Source: Coprobacter secundus
Lineage (GTDB): Bacteria > Bacteroidota > Bacteroidia > Bacteroidales > Coprobacteraceae
DNA length: 64,000 nucleotides
Reading direction: 5' to 3'
Assembly: GCA_000803105.1 (NCBI GenBank)
Contig: JTDA01000013.1
Coordinates: 1 to 64,000, forward strand
Below are positions 16,091 to 24,772 of this stretch, one piece after another. The translations under genes and the position numbers were made by a program. Position 1 is the first letter of the stretch, and every line of letters starts with the position of its first letter. The notes below the pieces were generated by a model. That model was not told the origin of the DNA. It searched no databases and saw nothing but the letters and a program-made list of their open reading frames with translations.

Positions 16091-18043
16091 ATGAAGCGAT
16101 TTATTCTATTATGTGTGGTATTTTTTTCATTTTGTAGTGTCGGAATGTATGGTAAAAATGTTGAGCTGAAATCTCCTGACGGGTCATTGATCGTAGATAT
16201 TCAGTTGAAAGACAAGATTTATTATTCCATTTATGCCGGAAGTGAGTTGTTATTGAAAGATTGTTCTATGTCTTTGGATTTGAAGGATGAAGTCTTGGGA
16301 CGGTCGCCAAAGTTGCGGAATATAAAGAGAAATAGTGTAGATGAAACTGTAAAACGGGAAATTCCCTTGAAAAATGCCGAAGTGCGTAATCATTATAATG
16401 TTTTGCGGATGGATATGGCCGGAGATTATTCTGTAGAGTTCAGGGCGTACGATAATGGTGTGGCCTATCGTTTCATTACGAACAAAAAAGGAAAAAGAGA
16501 AGTTTTGGATGAAGAGTATTCTATAAATTTCCCCGATTCTTATTTGGCACATCTTTCGCAAACGGAAAGTTTCAAAACATCATGCGAAGTCCCTTATACC
16601 CATGTAAAGACGACCGAGTATAAAAATGTTGACCAGATGAGCTATTTCCCGGTTTTGCTGGAGACGAACAATGGATACAATATATTGATTTCGGAAGCTG
16701 ATTTGTACGATTATCCTTGCATGTTTATAAAAAGTTCCGGGAATAATGGTTTTCGGTCGGTATTCCCAAAATGTCCTTTGGAGTTTGGAGAAGATGGGGA
16801 TCGCAGTGTTAAAATATTGAGAGAAGCTGATTATATAGCAAAAACATCCGGGTCTCGAAATTTTCCTTGGCGTTTCTTTGTAATTTCTAACGATGTTCGG
16901 GATATTGTATCCAATGAAATGGTTTATAACCTTTCTTCTCCTTGTGAATTGGTTGATTATAGTTGGATAAAACCGGGACAGGTGAGTTGGGAATGGTGGA
17001 GTGGTGCTACACCGTATGGACCCGATGTAAATTTTGTTTCTGGTTATAACTTAGATACCTATAAATATTTTATCGATTTCGCAGCCCGGTATGGTATTCC
17101 GTATATATTGATGGATGAGGGATGGGCATTGAGTACACAGGATCCTTACACTCCCAATCCGCAAGTAAATGTGCATGAAATTGTTCGTTATGGAAAAGAA
17201 AAAGGAGTTGGTGTGCTGTTATGGCTTACTTGGCTTACGGTAGAAAAGCATTTCGATCTTTTTAAAACATTTTCGGAATGGGGTATCTCCGGTATAAAAA
17301 TAGATTTTATGGATCGGAGCGACCAGTGGATGGTTAATTTTTACGAAAGGGTAGTGAAAGCTGCTGCCGAAAATCACTTGGTAATAGATTTTCACGGAGC
17401 CTTTAAACCTGCGGGCTTAGAACGTAGGTATCCTAATCTGTTGTCGTACGAGGGAGTACGAGGTATGGAATATATGGGAAATTGCATTCCGGAAAATAGT
17501 TTGTATTTTCCATTTATAAGAAATGCAGTAGGGCCGATGGATTATACGCCGGGGGCGATGATAAGCATGCAGCCCGAATCGTATAAAGCTGAGCGTCCTA
17601 ATGCGGCGAGTATCGGAACAAGAGCTTATCAATTAGCTTTATATGTCGTTTTTGAAAGTGCGATTCAGATGTTGGCTGATAATCCTACTCTGTATTATCG
17701 CAATCAGGACTGTACTGAGTTTATAACAAGTGTGCCGGTTACGTGGGATAAGACGGAGGTTTTGGATGCTAAAGTTGGAGAATATGTTGTTATTGCTCGA
17801 AATAAGAACGGGAAATGGTATGTCGGTGCGATTTGTAATGGAAAAGAGACTCGACGTGAATTGACAATCGATTTTAGTTTTCTGAAAGGAAGCAAAGAAT
17901 ATCGGATGACGTCTTTTGAAGACGGAATCAATGCTGGTAACCAAGCGATGGATTATCGAAAGAAAGAAAGTATCGTTAAATCTGGAGACAAGATAAAGAT
18001 AGAGCTGGCTCGAAATGGAGGATGGGCAGCTGTTCTTGAGTAA
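16091..18043 (+). CDS. Glycoside hydrolase family 97 enzyme, retaining alpha-galactosidase-like subgroup
   Basis: The protein has 650 residues with a signal peptide (MKRFILLCVVFFSFCSVGMYG). An N-terminal beta-sandwich (about 25-280) is followed by a (beta/alpha)8 barrel with 'PGQVSWEWWSG' and 'LMDEGWALS', then a C-terminal beta domain. 'GIKIDFMDRSDQWMVNFYE' carries an Asp at the strand-4 position. GH97 members split into inverting enzymes like SusB, which lack this Asp, and retaining alpha-galactosidase-type enzymes, where it is the nucleophile; this sequence fits the latter. 'LLSYEGVRGMEY' supplies a candidate acid/base Glu. The gene stands alone, between its own possible promoter and a strong terminator, without a polysaccharide utilisation locus. 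Substrate specificity is inferred. Confidence 0.92.
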   Translation: MKRFILLCVVFFSFCSVGMYGKNVELKSPDGSLIVDIQLKDKIYYSIYAGSELLLKDCSMSLDLKDEVLGRSPKLRNIKRNSVDETVKREIPLKNAEVRNHYNVLRMDMAGDYSVEFRAYDNGVAYRFITNKKGKREVLDEEYSINFPDSYLAHLSQTESFKTSCEVPYTHVKTTEYKNVDQMSYFPVLLETNNGYNILISEADLYDYPCMFIKSSGNNGFRSVFPKCPLEFGEDGDRSVKILREADYIAKTSGSRNFPWRFFVISNDVRDIVSNEMVYNLSSPCELVDYSWIKPGQVSWEWWSGATPYGPDVNFVSGYNLDTYKYFIDFAARYGIPYILMDEGWALSTQDPYTPNPQVNVHEIVRYGKEKGVGVLLWLTWLTVEKHFDLFKTFSEWGISGIKIDFMDRSDQWMVNFYERVVKAAAENHLVIDFHGAFKPAGLERRYPNLLSYEGVRGMEYMGNCIPENSLYFPFIRNAVGPMDYTPGAMISMQPESYKAERPNAASIGTRAYQLALYVVFESAIQMLADNPTLYYRNQDCTEFITSVPVTWDKTEVLDAKVGEYVVIARNKNGKWYVGAICNGKETRRELTIDFSFLKGSKEYRMTSFEDGINAGNQAMDYRKKESIVKSGDKIKIELARNGGWAAVLE

Positions 18044-18133
18044 AAAAATTATAAAATCAGTGGGTATATGTGGATGTCAAAATTGAATTAATGATTGAAT
18101 TTTTGATATAAGAAAGTTTGATTGGATTATGAG

Positions 18134-18180
18134 CTGGGTCTTGAAAGTTTTTAATTTGATTTTCAAGACCCAGTTTGTGT
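18134..18180 (+). terminator. Intrinsic terminator after the GH97 gene
   Basis: Perfect 13-base-pair stem, CTGGGTCTTGAAA (18134-18146) and its complement at 18161-18173, with a 14-base loop, followed by TTTGTGTCTTT. The U-tract is interrupted. Confidence 0.7.
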
Positions 18181-18497
18181 CTTTATTTTTCCAAAAATGA
18201 TATATAGGAATAAGTGTAATAGTTTTATCGATTTATTGTACATTATTATATTCTGTTTTCTGAAAAAAACATATAATTTACTAAATGGCTTTTCTTTTGA
18301 CTATCCGAACTTTAAGTTCTGTCGGTGAATGTTTTCATGATATTTTTATCTTATCGTTTTGAACAGAATGACGACGCGAGTTGTTTTACCATCAAAAGAA
18401 ATAAAAATGGAGTGTTTGTATTGTAAATAGGGCCTTTTTTACTCTATCAGGAAACAATTACAAACACATAATAAATGTAAACTAAATTGTCAAAAAG
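18181..18497. other. Leader region of the OmpA gene, no gene seen
   Basis: AT-rich stretch between the GH97 terminator and the OmpA-family gene. No consensus TTTG-N20-TAnnTTTG promoter is obvious, although a promoter must lie here. Confidence 0.4.
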
Positions 18498-19688
18498 ATG
18501 AAAACAAAACATGTTCTTTACTCGATGGCGTTGGCCTTGGTAGCTTCCTGGGCGTTTGTCGAAAGTGGAGCAGCTCAAGTAGCTGTGGTTGAAGAGGAGG
18601 TGACGGTTGCAGAGATGTTGCCCGGTAAAACTCATTATTATGCAAATAAAGTGGGAGATAATTGGTACATATCTCTTGGTGCAGGAGCTCAGACTTTCCT
18701 TACCGAACATAAAGGGAATGTGCAGTATACTTTAGCAATGAATTTTGCTTTAGGCAAATGGATTACTCCATATTTGGGAGTTCGTATTAGTGCAATGGGC
18801 GGAGCTCTTCATCCGTTATGGCCAGATAAAGAACATATGAATCATTTTCGCTATGCTGCGGTTTACGGTGATTTGATGTGGGATTTGACGAATGCCTTAG
18901 GTGGTTATAATGAAAAACGTGTAGTTTCGGTTATACCGTTTGCTGGTGTTGGAGCTGCGTTAGCATTCAAAAATCCGATTAATGACCATAGGACGTATGG
19001 CTTACCTGTATCAGCTGGTATAAAACTGAATTTCCGTTTATCTCATTATGTTGACTTTTTCTTAGAAGGTCGGGCAAATGCTATGGGTGATCATTTTAAC
19101 GGAGTAGTACAAGGAAAACAAGTGGAATCTATTGTATCGGCTATCGGTGGTTTGACTGTAAAATTTGGAAAGGACCGTTTCAACGCATTTGATCCTTATG
19201 GAGAAAGAGTTGTTATTAATGATTTGAATAATAAAGTAAATGATTTACGTTCGAGATTACAAGATTGTGAATCTCGCGAATGTCCTCCTTGTCCAGAGGT
19301 TGTTGTTGCAGAGGAAGTTATCCCTGTTCCAGAACCTGTTTCAAATTGTGATGCTGATTTGACTTCAGTAGTTCGCTTTACAATAAATAGTGCAGTGGTT
19401 TCTCCTGAAGAGATGGTCAACGTTTATAATATAGCTGAGTGGATGAAGAAAAATCCGGATTGTAACGTTACTGTAATTGGATATGCTGATAAAGAAACTG
19501 GTACTCCAGCATATAATAAAGAGTTGAGTAAGAAGCGTGCTGACGCTGTTGTGAAAATTTTGACAGGTAAATATGGCATCAAGGCCAATCGTATCCAGAT
19601 GATAGGGAATGGTAGTGATTCTCAACCTTATCCTAACAATAATAACTGGAATCGTATTGTGGTGTTTAGTGGAAAAGCTGCTAAATAA
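18498..19688 (+). CDS. OmpA-family outer membrane protein
   Basis: The protein has 396 residues. A signal peptide (to about residue 26, ending ESGAAQ) and a short acidic segment are followed by an eight-stranded-type barrel (about 45-235) with alternating aromatic strands ('WYISLGAGAQTF'). A short periplasmic helix and Cys-rich linker ('LQDCESRECPPCPE') comes next, then the C-terminal OmpA domain (about 285-396) with 'VTVIGYADKETG' and 'NKELSKKRADAVVKIL', which bind peptidoglycan. The four closely spaced Cys could form disulfides, as seen in OmpA-like proteins of this phylum. The protein likely links outer membrane and cell wall and is probably abundant. It is monocistronic with its own terminator. 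Confidence 0.93.
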   Translation: MKTKHVLYSMALALVASWAFVESGAAQVAVVEEEVTVAEMLPGKTHYYANKVGDNWYISLGAGAQTFLTEHKGNVQYTLAMNFALGKWITPYLGVRISAMGGALHPLWPDKEHMNHFRYAAVYGDLMWDLTNALGGYNEKRVVSVIPFAGVGAALAFKNPINDHRTYGLPVSAGIKLNFRLSHYVDFFLEGRANAMGDHFNGVVQGKQVESIVSAIGGLTVKFGKDRFNAFDPYGERVVINDLNNKVNDLRSRLQDCESRECPPCPEVVVAEEVIPVPEPVSNCDADLTSVVRFTINSAVVSPEEMVNVYNIAEWMKKNPDCNVTVIGYADKETGTPAYNKELSKKRADAVVKILTGKYGIKANRIQMIGNGSDSQPYPNNNNWNRIVVFSGKAAK

Positions 19689-19709
19689 TATTCTCGATTC
19701 GAAATCAAA

Positions 19710-19757
19710 AATGAGATGTCGTTATTATAAAAGGAGAACGGCATCTCATTTTTTGTT
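19710..19757 (+). terminator. Intrinsic terminator after the OmpA gene
   Basis: ATGAGATGTCGTT (19711-19723) pairs with AACGGCATCTCAT (19737-19749, one G-U pair) and is followed by a run of six or more T. Confidence 0.85.
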
Positions 19758-19771
19758 AGAAGAAATTATAG

Positions 19772-20614
19772 TTAGAAAATGCGTCCAACTAATTTTAAGG
19801 AAATCATGGGATAAATCGTTATTTTATCCATTATATCTGTAATACCGGAAGAACTGAGTTCGTCATTCAGTAAATCATTTACACTGGCTATGCTGCTGAC
19901 AATTTTGGGTTTACCGTGAAACATGACACCCATCTCAAATTGGCATCCAATTCTTTTACGGGGTACCGAACGCCCAAATCCAAGCCCTACATAAGGTTTT
20001 ATACTATTTATTTTGATTGCAGCATCTACATTGCCTAATTCATTGGCTTGGATAGAGTAATCTCCTAATGCAATACCTGTTTCAAAATCTACTCCTGTTT
20101 GTTGAGAATATTTGTTTAAAATCTCAGATACTTCGGTTACTTGTTGTGGCATCTTTCCGGTGACAGATACTAATTTACTCTTTCCGATATATAATCCTGC
20201 TACAAAATGAAAAGAGGCTTTTCGAAATGGGTATATATCTACTAATATTTTTCCATTCAATAGACCTAATTTTGCTTTTAGATTAGCTTCTGTATCCAAT
20301 TCGGAAGAATTCGTTGGCAATCCGTTTTGTTTTAATTCGTTTTTGATATTAGGATATTGATTGACGATATTATCCATTTCTGAACTGGCGAAATCAATAT
20401 CAAATCCTGTGGAATAGGAGTAAGGAAACATAGCGATACCGGCTCTTAATGCGAAATGTGGATGTAATGGAACAGCGACATCAAGGCCTATACCTGTTGT
20501 TCCGGCTTCCAATCCTACAGCTAAGTGTTCGAATGCTTTCATATCTCGTTGTGCGAATGAAATAGTTGTACAGCAAGATAGGAGTAAACAAATAAGAATA
20601 ATCTGTTTTTTCAT
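19772..20614 (-). CDS. Outer membrane beta-barrel protein of unknown function
   Basis: The protein has 280 residues with a signal peptide (MKKQIILICLLLSCCTTISFA, cleaved before QRD). The mature part alternates hydrophobic and polar residues as in small barrels ('LAVGLEAGTTGIGLDVAVPLHPHFALRAGIA' in outline), with a helical insertion around residues 85-105. It ends in 'YPMISLKLVGRIF', a typical C-terminal barrel strand with terminal Phe. No enzymatic motif is visible. It is convergent with the OmpA gene and has its own consensus promoter. It probably belongs to the broad outer-membrane beta-barrel group of Bacteroidota, and its function cannot be named. Confidence 0.75.
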   Translation of the reverse strand: MKKQIILICLLLSCCTTISFAQRDMKAFEHLAVGLEAGTTGIGLDVAVPLHPHFALRAGIAMFPYSYSTGFDIDFASSEMDNIVNQYPNIKNELKQNGLPTNSSELDTEANLKAKLGLLNGKILVDIYPFRKASFHFVAGLYIGKSKLVSVTGKMPQQVTEVSEILNKYSQQTGVDFETGIALGDYSIQANELGNVDAAIKINSIKPYVGLGFGRSVPRKRIGCQFEMGVMFHGKPKIVSSIASVNDLLNDELSSSGITDIMDKITIYPMISLKLVGRIF

Positions 20615-20668
20615 TTTATCATTTAATAATTAAATATATAAATAAATTGTAAATTATATTTTATATGA

Positions 20669-20699
20669 CAAAAGTACAGAATCATGGTTTAAAAACAAA
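20669..20699 (-). promoter_or_regulatory. Bacteroides-type promoter of the 19772-20614 gene
   Basis: Minus strand: TTTG (20699-20696), 19-base spacer, TACTTTTG (20676-20669). Exact consensus match; start predicted near 20661. Confidence 0.65.
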
Positions 20700-20869
20700 A
20701 ATAAAGGGAGAAATATATATATATTTTATTTATATAAATATCTCATAAAGCGAAAATAGAGTATATTTATATATTGTTTATCAATATGTTAATTGAAGTA
20801 ATGAAAACTGTTGTAATAAATATTTTATTATATTTCCAGTGTATTAATATTTTGTTTGAATAGTCTTTT

Positions 20870-21301
20870 TTAGAATCTTCCCATGTTATAAAATGTTACA
20901 AAATCTGGGCCGAATCTACCGGATAATGTACTGAAATCAAGTCGTAATTGGTCAAAATAGGTTTCGGCCCCATCTCTATAACGCCATATAAGGGCATCAT
21001 AGTAATAACTGTTCCATCTCCATTCAAAGGGAAATGTTTCTATTTGGGTGCGGTCGGGATAGACTGTACGTAAGGTTTCTTCTCCATAACCATCCGCCCA
21101 GAAACGGAGTTCTTGTGTTACTGTAAATCCTTGGTTGTTTCTAAATGTATCGGACCATATTTTATAACAAAGCATATCAGTAGCCTCTCCTGGATGTCTT
21201 GGTCTATCGTCGCCCCATTCTATTTCACAGGCTTGTAAGTTAACAATGGTCAGTAGTATAAATATCCATTTGGTATATATAGAAAATTCTGTTTTTTCCA
21301 T
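20870..21301 (-). CDS. Small lipoprotein of unknown function
   Basis: The protein has 143 residues. An N-terminal hydrophobic segment ends in a lipobox (NLQAC, Cys about residue 25), so it is probably an envelope lipoprotein. The mature part is rich in Trp, Tyr and Arg ('FPFEWRWNSYYYDALIWRYRDG') with beta-type alternation, suggesting a small lipocalin-like or META-like beta fold, but I do not recognise a family. It lies between two minus-strand neighbours with spacers over 100 bases on both sides, so it is probably transcribed alone. Confidence 0.6.
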   Translation of the reverse strand: MEKTEFSIYTKWIFILLTIVNLQACEIEWGDDRPRHPGEATDMLCYKIWSDTFRNNQGFTVTQELRFWADGYGEETLRTVYPDRTQIETFPFEWRWNSYYYDALIWRYRDGAETYFDQLRLDFSTLSGRFGPDFVTFYNMGRF

Positions 21302-21326
21302 TTTTATATATTTATAATATTAAGAC

Positions 21327-21365
21327 AAAAAAACAGTCCAAAAGTTTAATATTTGGACTGTTTTT
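21327..21365 (-). terminator. Intrinsic terminator of the leucine operon
   Basis: Perfect 12-base-pair stem (AAACAGTCCAAA at 21331-21342, TTTGGACTGTTT at 21352-21363). On the minus strand seven T follow, 55 bases after the leuB stop. The plus strand also has a T run, so it may act in both directions. Confidence 0.85.
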
Positions 21366-21420
21366 AAAATAAATATAATGATATTTATTTAGACAAATGA
21401 GTTTAGAAGGAATGGGAAAG

Positions 21421-22497
21421 TCATAATTGATAATTGCTGATATAATTTGTTATCCATTCTCCGACCTCAGAAGTAGAGTATGTTTTACCATCTTTGGTTA
21501 GGTCTTCAGTAACGATACCCGCTTCTATGGAGGCGTCAACAGCTTTGCGTATCAATTTTCCTTCATTGGGCAGATTGAAAGCATATTCAAACATTAGGGC
21601 AGCGGATAATATGGTAGCAATGGGATTAGCTATATTTTTCCCCGCAGCTTGAGGATAGGAGCCATGGATAGGTTCGAAGACGGAAGTATGTATACCTACC
21701 GATGCAGAAGGGAGCATTCCTAATGAACCGGTGATGACAGAAGCTTCGTCAGTGAGAATATCTCCAAACATATTTTCTGTAACGACTACATCAAAACGTC
21801 CTGGCCATTGTATCAATTGCATGGCAGCGTTGTCTACAAACATGTATTCAGTGGTTACTTCAGGATATTGCTTTTCTATTTTTTGAGCAACTTCTCTCCA
21901 TAATCGAGAAGTACATAAGACGTTTGCTTTGTCTACCACTGTAAGCTTTTTCTTTCTCTGCATAGCATATTTATATGCTAAATGAACGATACGTTCAATC
22001 TCTTCACGGGTATATACACATGTATCATACGCTGTGTTATTGTCTTCACTCCTACCTTGAGGACGTCCGAAATAGATGCCTCCAGTAAGTTCTCGTATGC
22101 ACATCAGGTCAGTTCCTTTTACAATATCAGTACGTAAAGGAGATTTATGTATCAATGATTCGAATGTGGTTACGGGACGTATATTAGCGTACAATCCTAA
22201 TTTTTTTCGCATACTTAACAACCCTTGTTCAGGACGAATTTTTGCTGATGGGTTATTATCATATTTAGGGGAGCCTATTGCCCCGAACAAAACTGCGTCC
22301 GATTGCATACAGAGTTCGTGAGTTTCGTCAGGGTAGGGGTTCCCACATTCATCGATAGCACATGCCCCGACCAGAGCTTGCTTGTATGTCAGTTCATGTC
22401 CGAATTTTTTACATATGGCTTTAGTTACATTCAGAGCTTGAGCAACAATTTCGGGCCCTATCCCATCTCCAGGGAGTACAGCGATGTTCATTTTCAT
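21421..22497 (-). CDS. leuB: 3-isopropylmalate dehydrogenase
   Basis: The protein has 358 residues, typical of LeuB. It opens with 'IAVLPGDGIGPEIV' and has the substrate-binding run 'LLSMRKKLGLYANIRP', 'RELTGGIYFG', 'TVVDKANVL' and the metal-binding 'NMFGDILTDEAS' with 'GSLGMLPSAS'. It oxidises and decarboxylates (2R,3S)-3-isopropylmalate to 2-oxoisocaproate with NAD, the third step of leucine synthesis. The related isocitrate and tartrate dehydrogenases are excluded by the operon context. It is the last gene of the leu operon, 34 bases after the second LeuA-type gene, and is followed by a strong terminator. Confidence 0.97.
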   Translation of the reverse strand: MKMNIAVLPGDGIGPEIVAQALNVTKAICKKFGHELTYKQALVGACAIDECGNPYPDETHELCMQSDAVLFGAIGSPKYDNNPSAKIRPEQGLLSMRKKLGLYANIRPVTTFESLIHKSPLRTDIVKGTDLMCIRELTGGIYFGRPQGRSEDNNTAYDTCVYTREEIERIVHLAYKYAMQRKKKLTVVDKANVLCTSRLWREVAQKIEKQYPEVTTEYMFVDNAAMQLIQWPGRFDVVVTENMFGDILTDEASVITGSLGMLPSASVGIHTSVFEPIHGSYPQAAGKNIANPIATILSAALMFEYAFNLPNEGKLIRKAVDASIEAGIVTEDLTKDGKTYSTSEVGEWITNYISNYQL

Positions 22498-22531
22498 AAT
22501 AAGTAAATTTTAATATAAATATTTTTTGTTA

Positions 22532-24049
22532 TTACATACTTTCAATTTGATTCAGCATTTTAATAGTCGCCTGTATAGCTGCTTCAGTTTGGTCGGCATC
22601 GAGCCCTCGGGTTTTGAATGTGTGCCCGTTATGATTCCATGTGATAACTGTCTGTACAAGTGCGTCTGTTCGTCCGCCAGGAGGAATGTCTACCATATAG
22701 TTTGTCAGCATAGGAAACGGTTGTTTCAGTTGTATTTTATAAATCTTTCGTAGAGCTTTTACAAAAGCATCAAATTGTCCGTCACCTATAGATGTCTCTT
22801 CATATTGAATACCATGTATTTCCATTTTAATGACAGCGACAGGTCTTAGACCTTGAGCCAGAGCTAAAGAATAATTAAGTACCCGTATTGGTTGGTCTTT
22901 GTCATTGTGCTTCAATACGTCTGAAATTATATATGGAAGATCATCTTGAGTTACTAATTCTTTTTTGTCACCGAGAGCTATAATTCGTTCCGTAACTTTT
23001 CGCATCGATTCATCATCCAATTCTATTCCCAGAACTTCCAGATTTTTACGAATATTGGCTTTTCCTGATGTTTTCCCCAATGCATATTCCCGAGTGCGAC
23101 CGAATCTTTCGGGAAGTAGATCATTAAAATATAGGTTGTTTTTGCTATCTCCGTCGGCGTGGACTCCGGCGCATTGAGTAAAGACGTATTCACCGATGAC
23201 CGGTTTATTGGAAGGTATGCGGATACCGGAGTAAGATTCTACGACACGGCTTACTTGATTTACTTTAGTTTCATCGATATGGGTTTTTTGTTTTAGCTGG
23301 TCATGTAATACGGCTAATACACTTGATAAAGGTGCATTACCGGCACGTTCTCCAAGACCATTGATGGTACAGTGGATACCTTTTATACCAGCTTTTACTG
23401 CCGATAAGACATTGGCAACTGCCAAATCGTAATCATTATGAGCATGAAAGTCAAAATGGATATCAGGATATTGTTGGCATATATTGTTGCAGAATTCGAA
23501 AGTTTGATATGGATTCAATATACCTAATGTATCAGGTAACATGAATCTTTTTATTGGTTCATCTTGTAGACTATTGATAAGATGGAAGACATAATCGGGA
23601 GATTGTATCATACCATTAGACCAGTCTTCCAGATAGATATTGATATCAATGTCATTCTTTCGAGCTTTTTCTATTGTTGATTTTATATCAGATATATGTT
23701 CTTGTGGAGTTTTACGTAATTGTTGTTCGCAATGTTTTTTAGAACCTTTACAAAGTAAATTCACTATCTTTCCTCCAGCTTGTTTAATCCATCTAATAGA
23801 GATTCCTTCATCGATGAATCCTAAGATTTCTATTTTGTTTGAGTGATTGCGTCTTTCTGCCCATTCACAGACTCGCTTTACAGATTCGAATTCACCTTCT
23901 GATACTCGGGCCGATGCTATTTCGATTCGGTCGACTTTCAGTTCTTCAAGTAGAAGTCTGGCGATACTCAGTTTTTCTTGAGCTGCAAAAGAAACTCCCG
24001 AGGTTTGTTCTCCATCACGAAGAGTGGTATCCATTATTTCTATCGACAT
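22532..24049 (-). CDS. Second LeuA-family synthase (2-isopropylmalate or (R)-citramalate synthase-like)
   Basis: The protein has 505 residues with an HMGL-like TIM barrel ('IMDTTLRDGEQTSGVSF', 'DFHAHNDYDLAVANV') and a C-terminal LeuA regulatory domain (about 380-505, with 'SIGDGQFDAFVKAL'). It condenses acetyl-CoA with a 2-oxoacid. The paralogue at 26268-27764 is the standard LeuA, so this one probably uses another acceptor, such as pyruvate to give citramalate for isoleucine. That is inference: LeuC, LeuD and LeuB process citramalate in other bacteria, and the operon order leuA-leuC-leuD-this gene-leuB fits. The barrel differs from LeuA at residue level ('ERIGA' replaced by 'DRIEIASARVSEGE'). 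Homocitrate synthase is a less likely alternative. Confidence 0.85.
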   Translation of the reverse strand: MSIEIMDTTLRDGEQTSGVSFAAQEKLSIARLLLEELKVDRIEIASARVSEGEFESVKRVCEWAERRNHSNKIEILGFIDEGISIRWIKQAGGKIVNLLCKGSKKHCEQQLRKTPQEHISDIKSTIEKARKNDIDINIYLEDWSNGMIQSPDYVFHLINSLQDEPIKRFMLPDTLGILNPYQTFEFCNNICQQYPDIHFDFHAHNDYDLAVANVLSAVKAGIKGIHCTINGLGERAGNAPLSSVLAVLHDQLKQKTHIDETKVNQVSRVVESYSGIRIPSNKPVIGEYVFTQCAGVHADGDSKNNLYFNDLLPERFGRTREYALGKTSGKANIRKNLEVLGIELDDESMRKVTERIIALGDKKELVTQDDLPYIISDVLKHNDKDQPIRVLNYSLALAQGLRPVAVIKMEIHGIQYEETSIGDGQFDAFVKALRKIYKIQLKQPFPMLTNYMVDIPPGGRTDALVQTVITWNHNGHTFKTRGLDADQTEAAIQATIKMLNQIESM

Positions 24050-24151
24050 ACTTATATTTTATTTGTCAGTTTAAGAAAATTTATATATTTCTCTCTATTG
24101 AATAAGTCTGATATATATCCAATTTTTAATAGGAGATAGTGATAGAAAATG

Positions 24152-24742
24152 TTATATTTTATTTTTTTCCCAAGCTTCAATTTTATCTTTCTGGCTCAGC
24201 AGGTAATCAATATCATCGAATCCGTTAAGTAAACAATTCTTTTTGTAAGGATTTATATCGAATGTCTCTATAGCCTTATTTGCATTGTTAACGATAGTTT
24301 GTTTTTCCAGATTTATAGTTACGGTCGTTTGTGGGTTTTCTCGGATGGCCGCAAACAAATCGGCAAGGAATGATTCGGATACTACGACTGGAAGCACACA
24401 ATTGTTCAATGCATTGTTTTTGAAGATGTCAGCAAAAAAACTGGATACAACGACTTTAAATCCGTAACCGGCTACAGCCCAGGCTGCATGTTCTCGACTC
24501 GATCCACTACCGAAATTTTTTCCGGCCACAAGTATAGAGCCAGTATATGTTGGATCATTTAGAACAAAACTTTTTATTAAATTACCTTCTTTATCGTATC
24601 TCCAGTCGCGAAAGAGATTATCTCCAAAACCTTCACGGGTAGTCGCTTTGAGAAAACGGGCTGGAATTATCTGGTCTGTATCTACATTTTCCATAGGTAA
24701 TGGGATACAAGTTGATGTTAAAGTTTCAAATTTATCTGTCAT
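24152..24742 (-). CDS. leuD: 3-isopropylmalate dehydratase small subunit
   Basis: The protein has 196 residues, the usual size. It has the swivelling-domain motifs 'NVDTDQIIPARFLK' and 'LVAGKNFGSGSSREHAAWA'. With LeuC it isomerises 2-isopropylmalate to 3-isopropylmalate. It starts 30 bases after the leuC stop, so it is translated from the same message. About 100 bases separate it from the next gene, the second synthase; no promoter of consensus type is evident in that spacer. Confidence 0.96.
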   Translation of the reverse strand: MTDKFETLTSTCIPLPMENVDTDQIIPARFLKATTREGFGDNLFRDWRYDKEGNLIKSFVLNDPTYTGSILVAGKNFGSGSSREHAAWAVAGYGFKVVVSSFFADIFKNNALNNCVLPVVVSESFLADLFAAIRENPQTTVTINLEKQTIVNNANKAIETFDINPYKKNCLLNGFDDIDYLLSQKDKIEAWEKNKI

Positions 24743-24772
24743 GATTATTATAGATTAAACATTCTGAATCAA

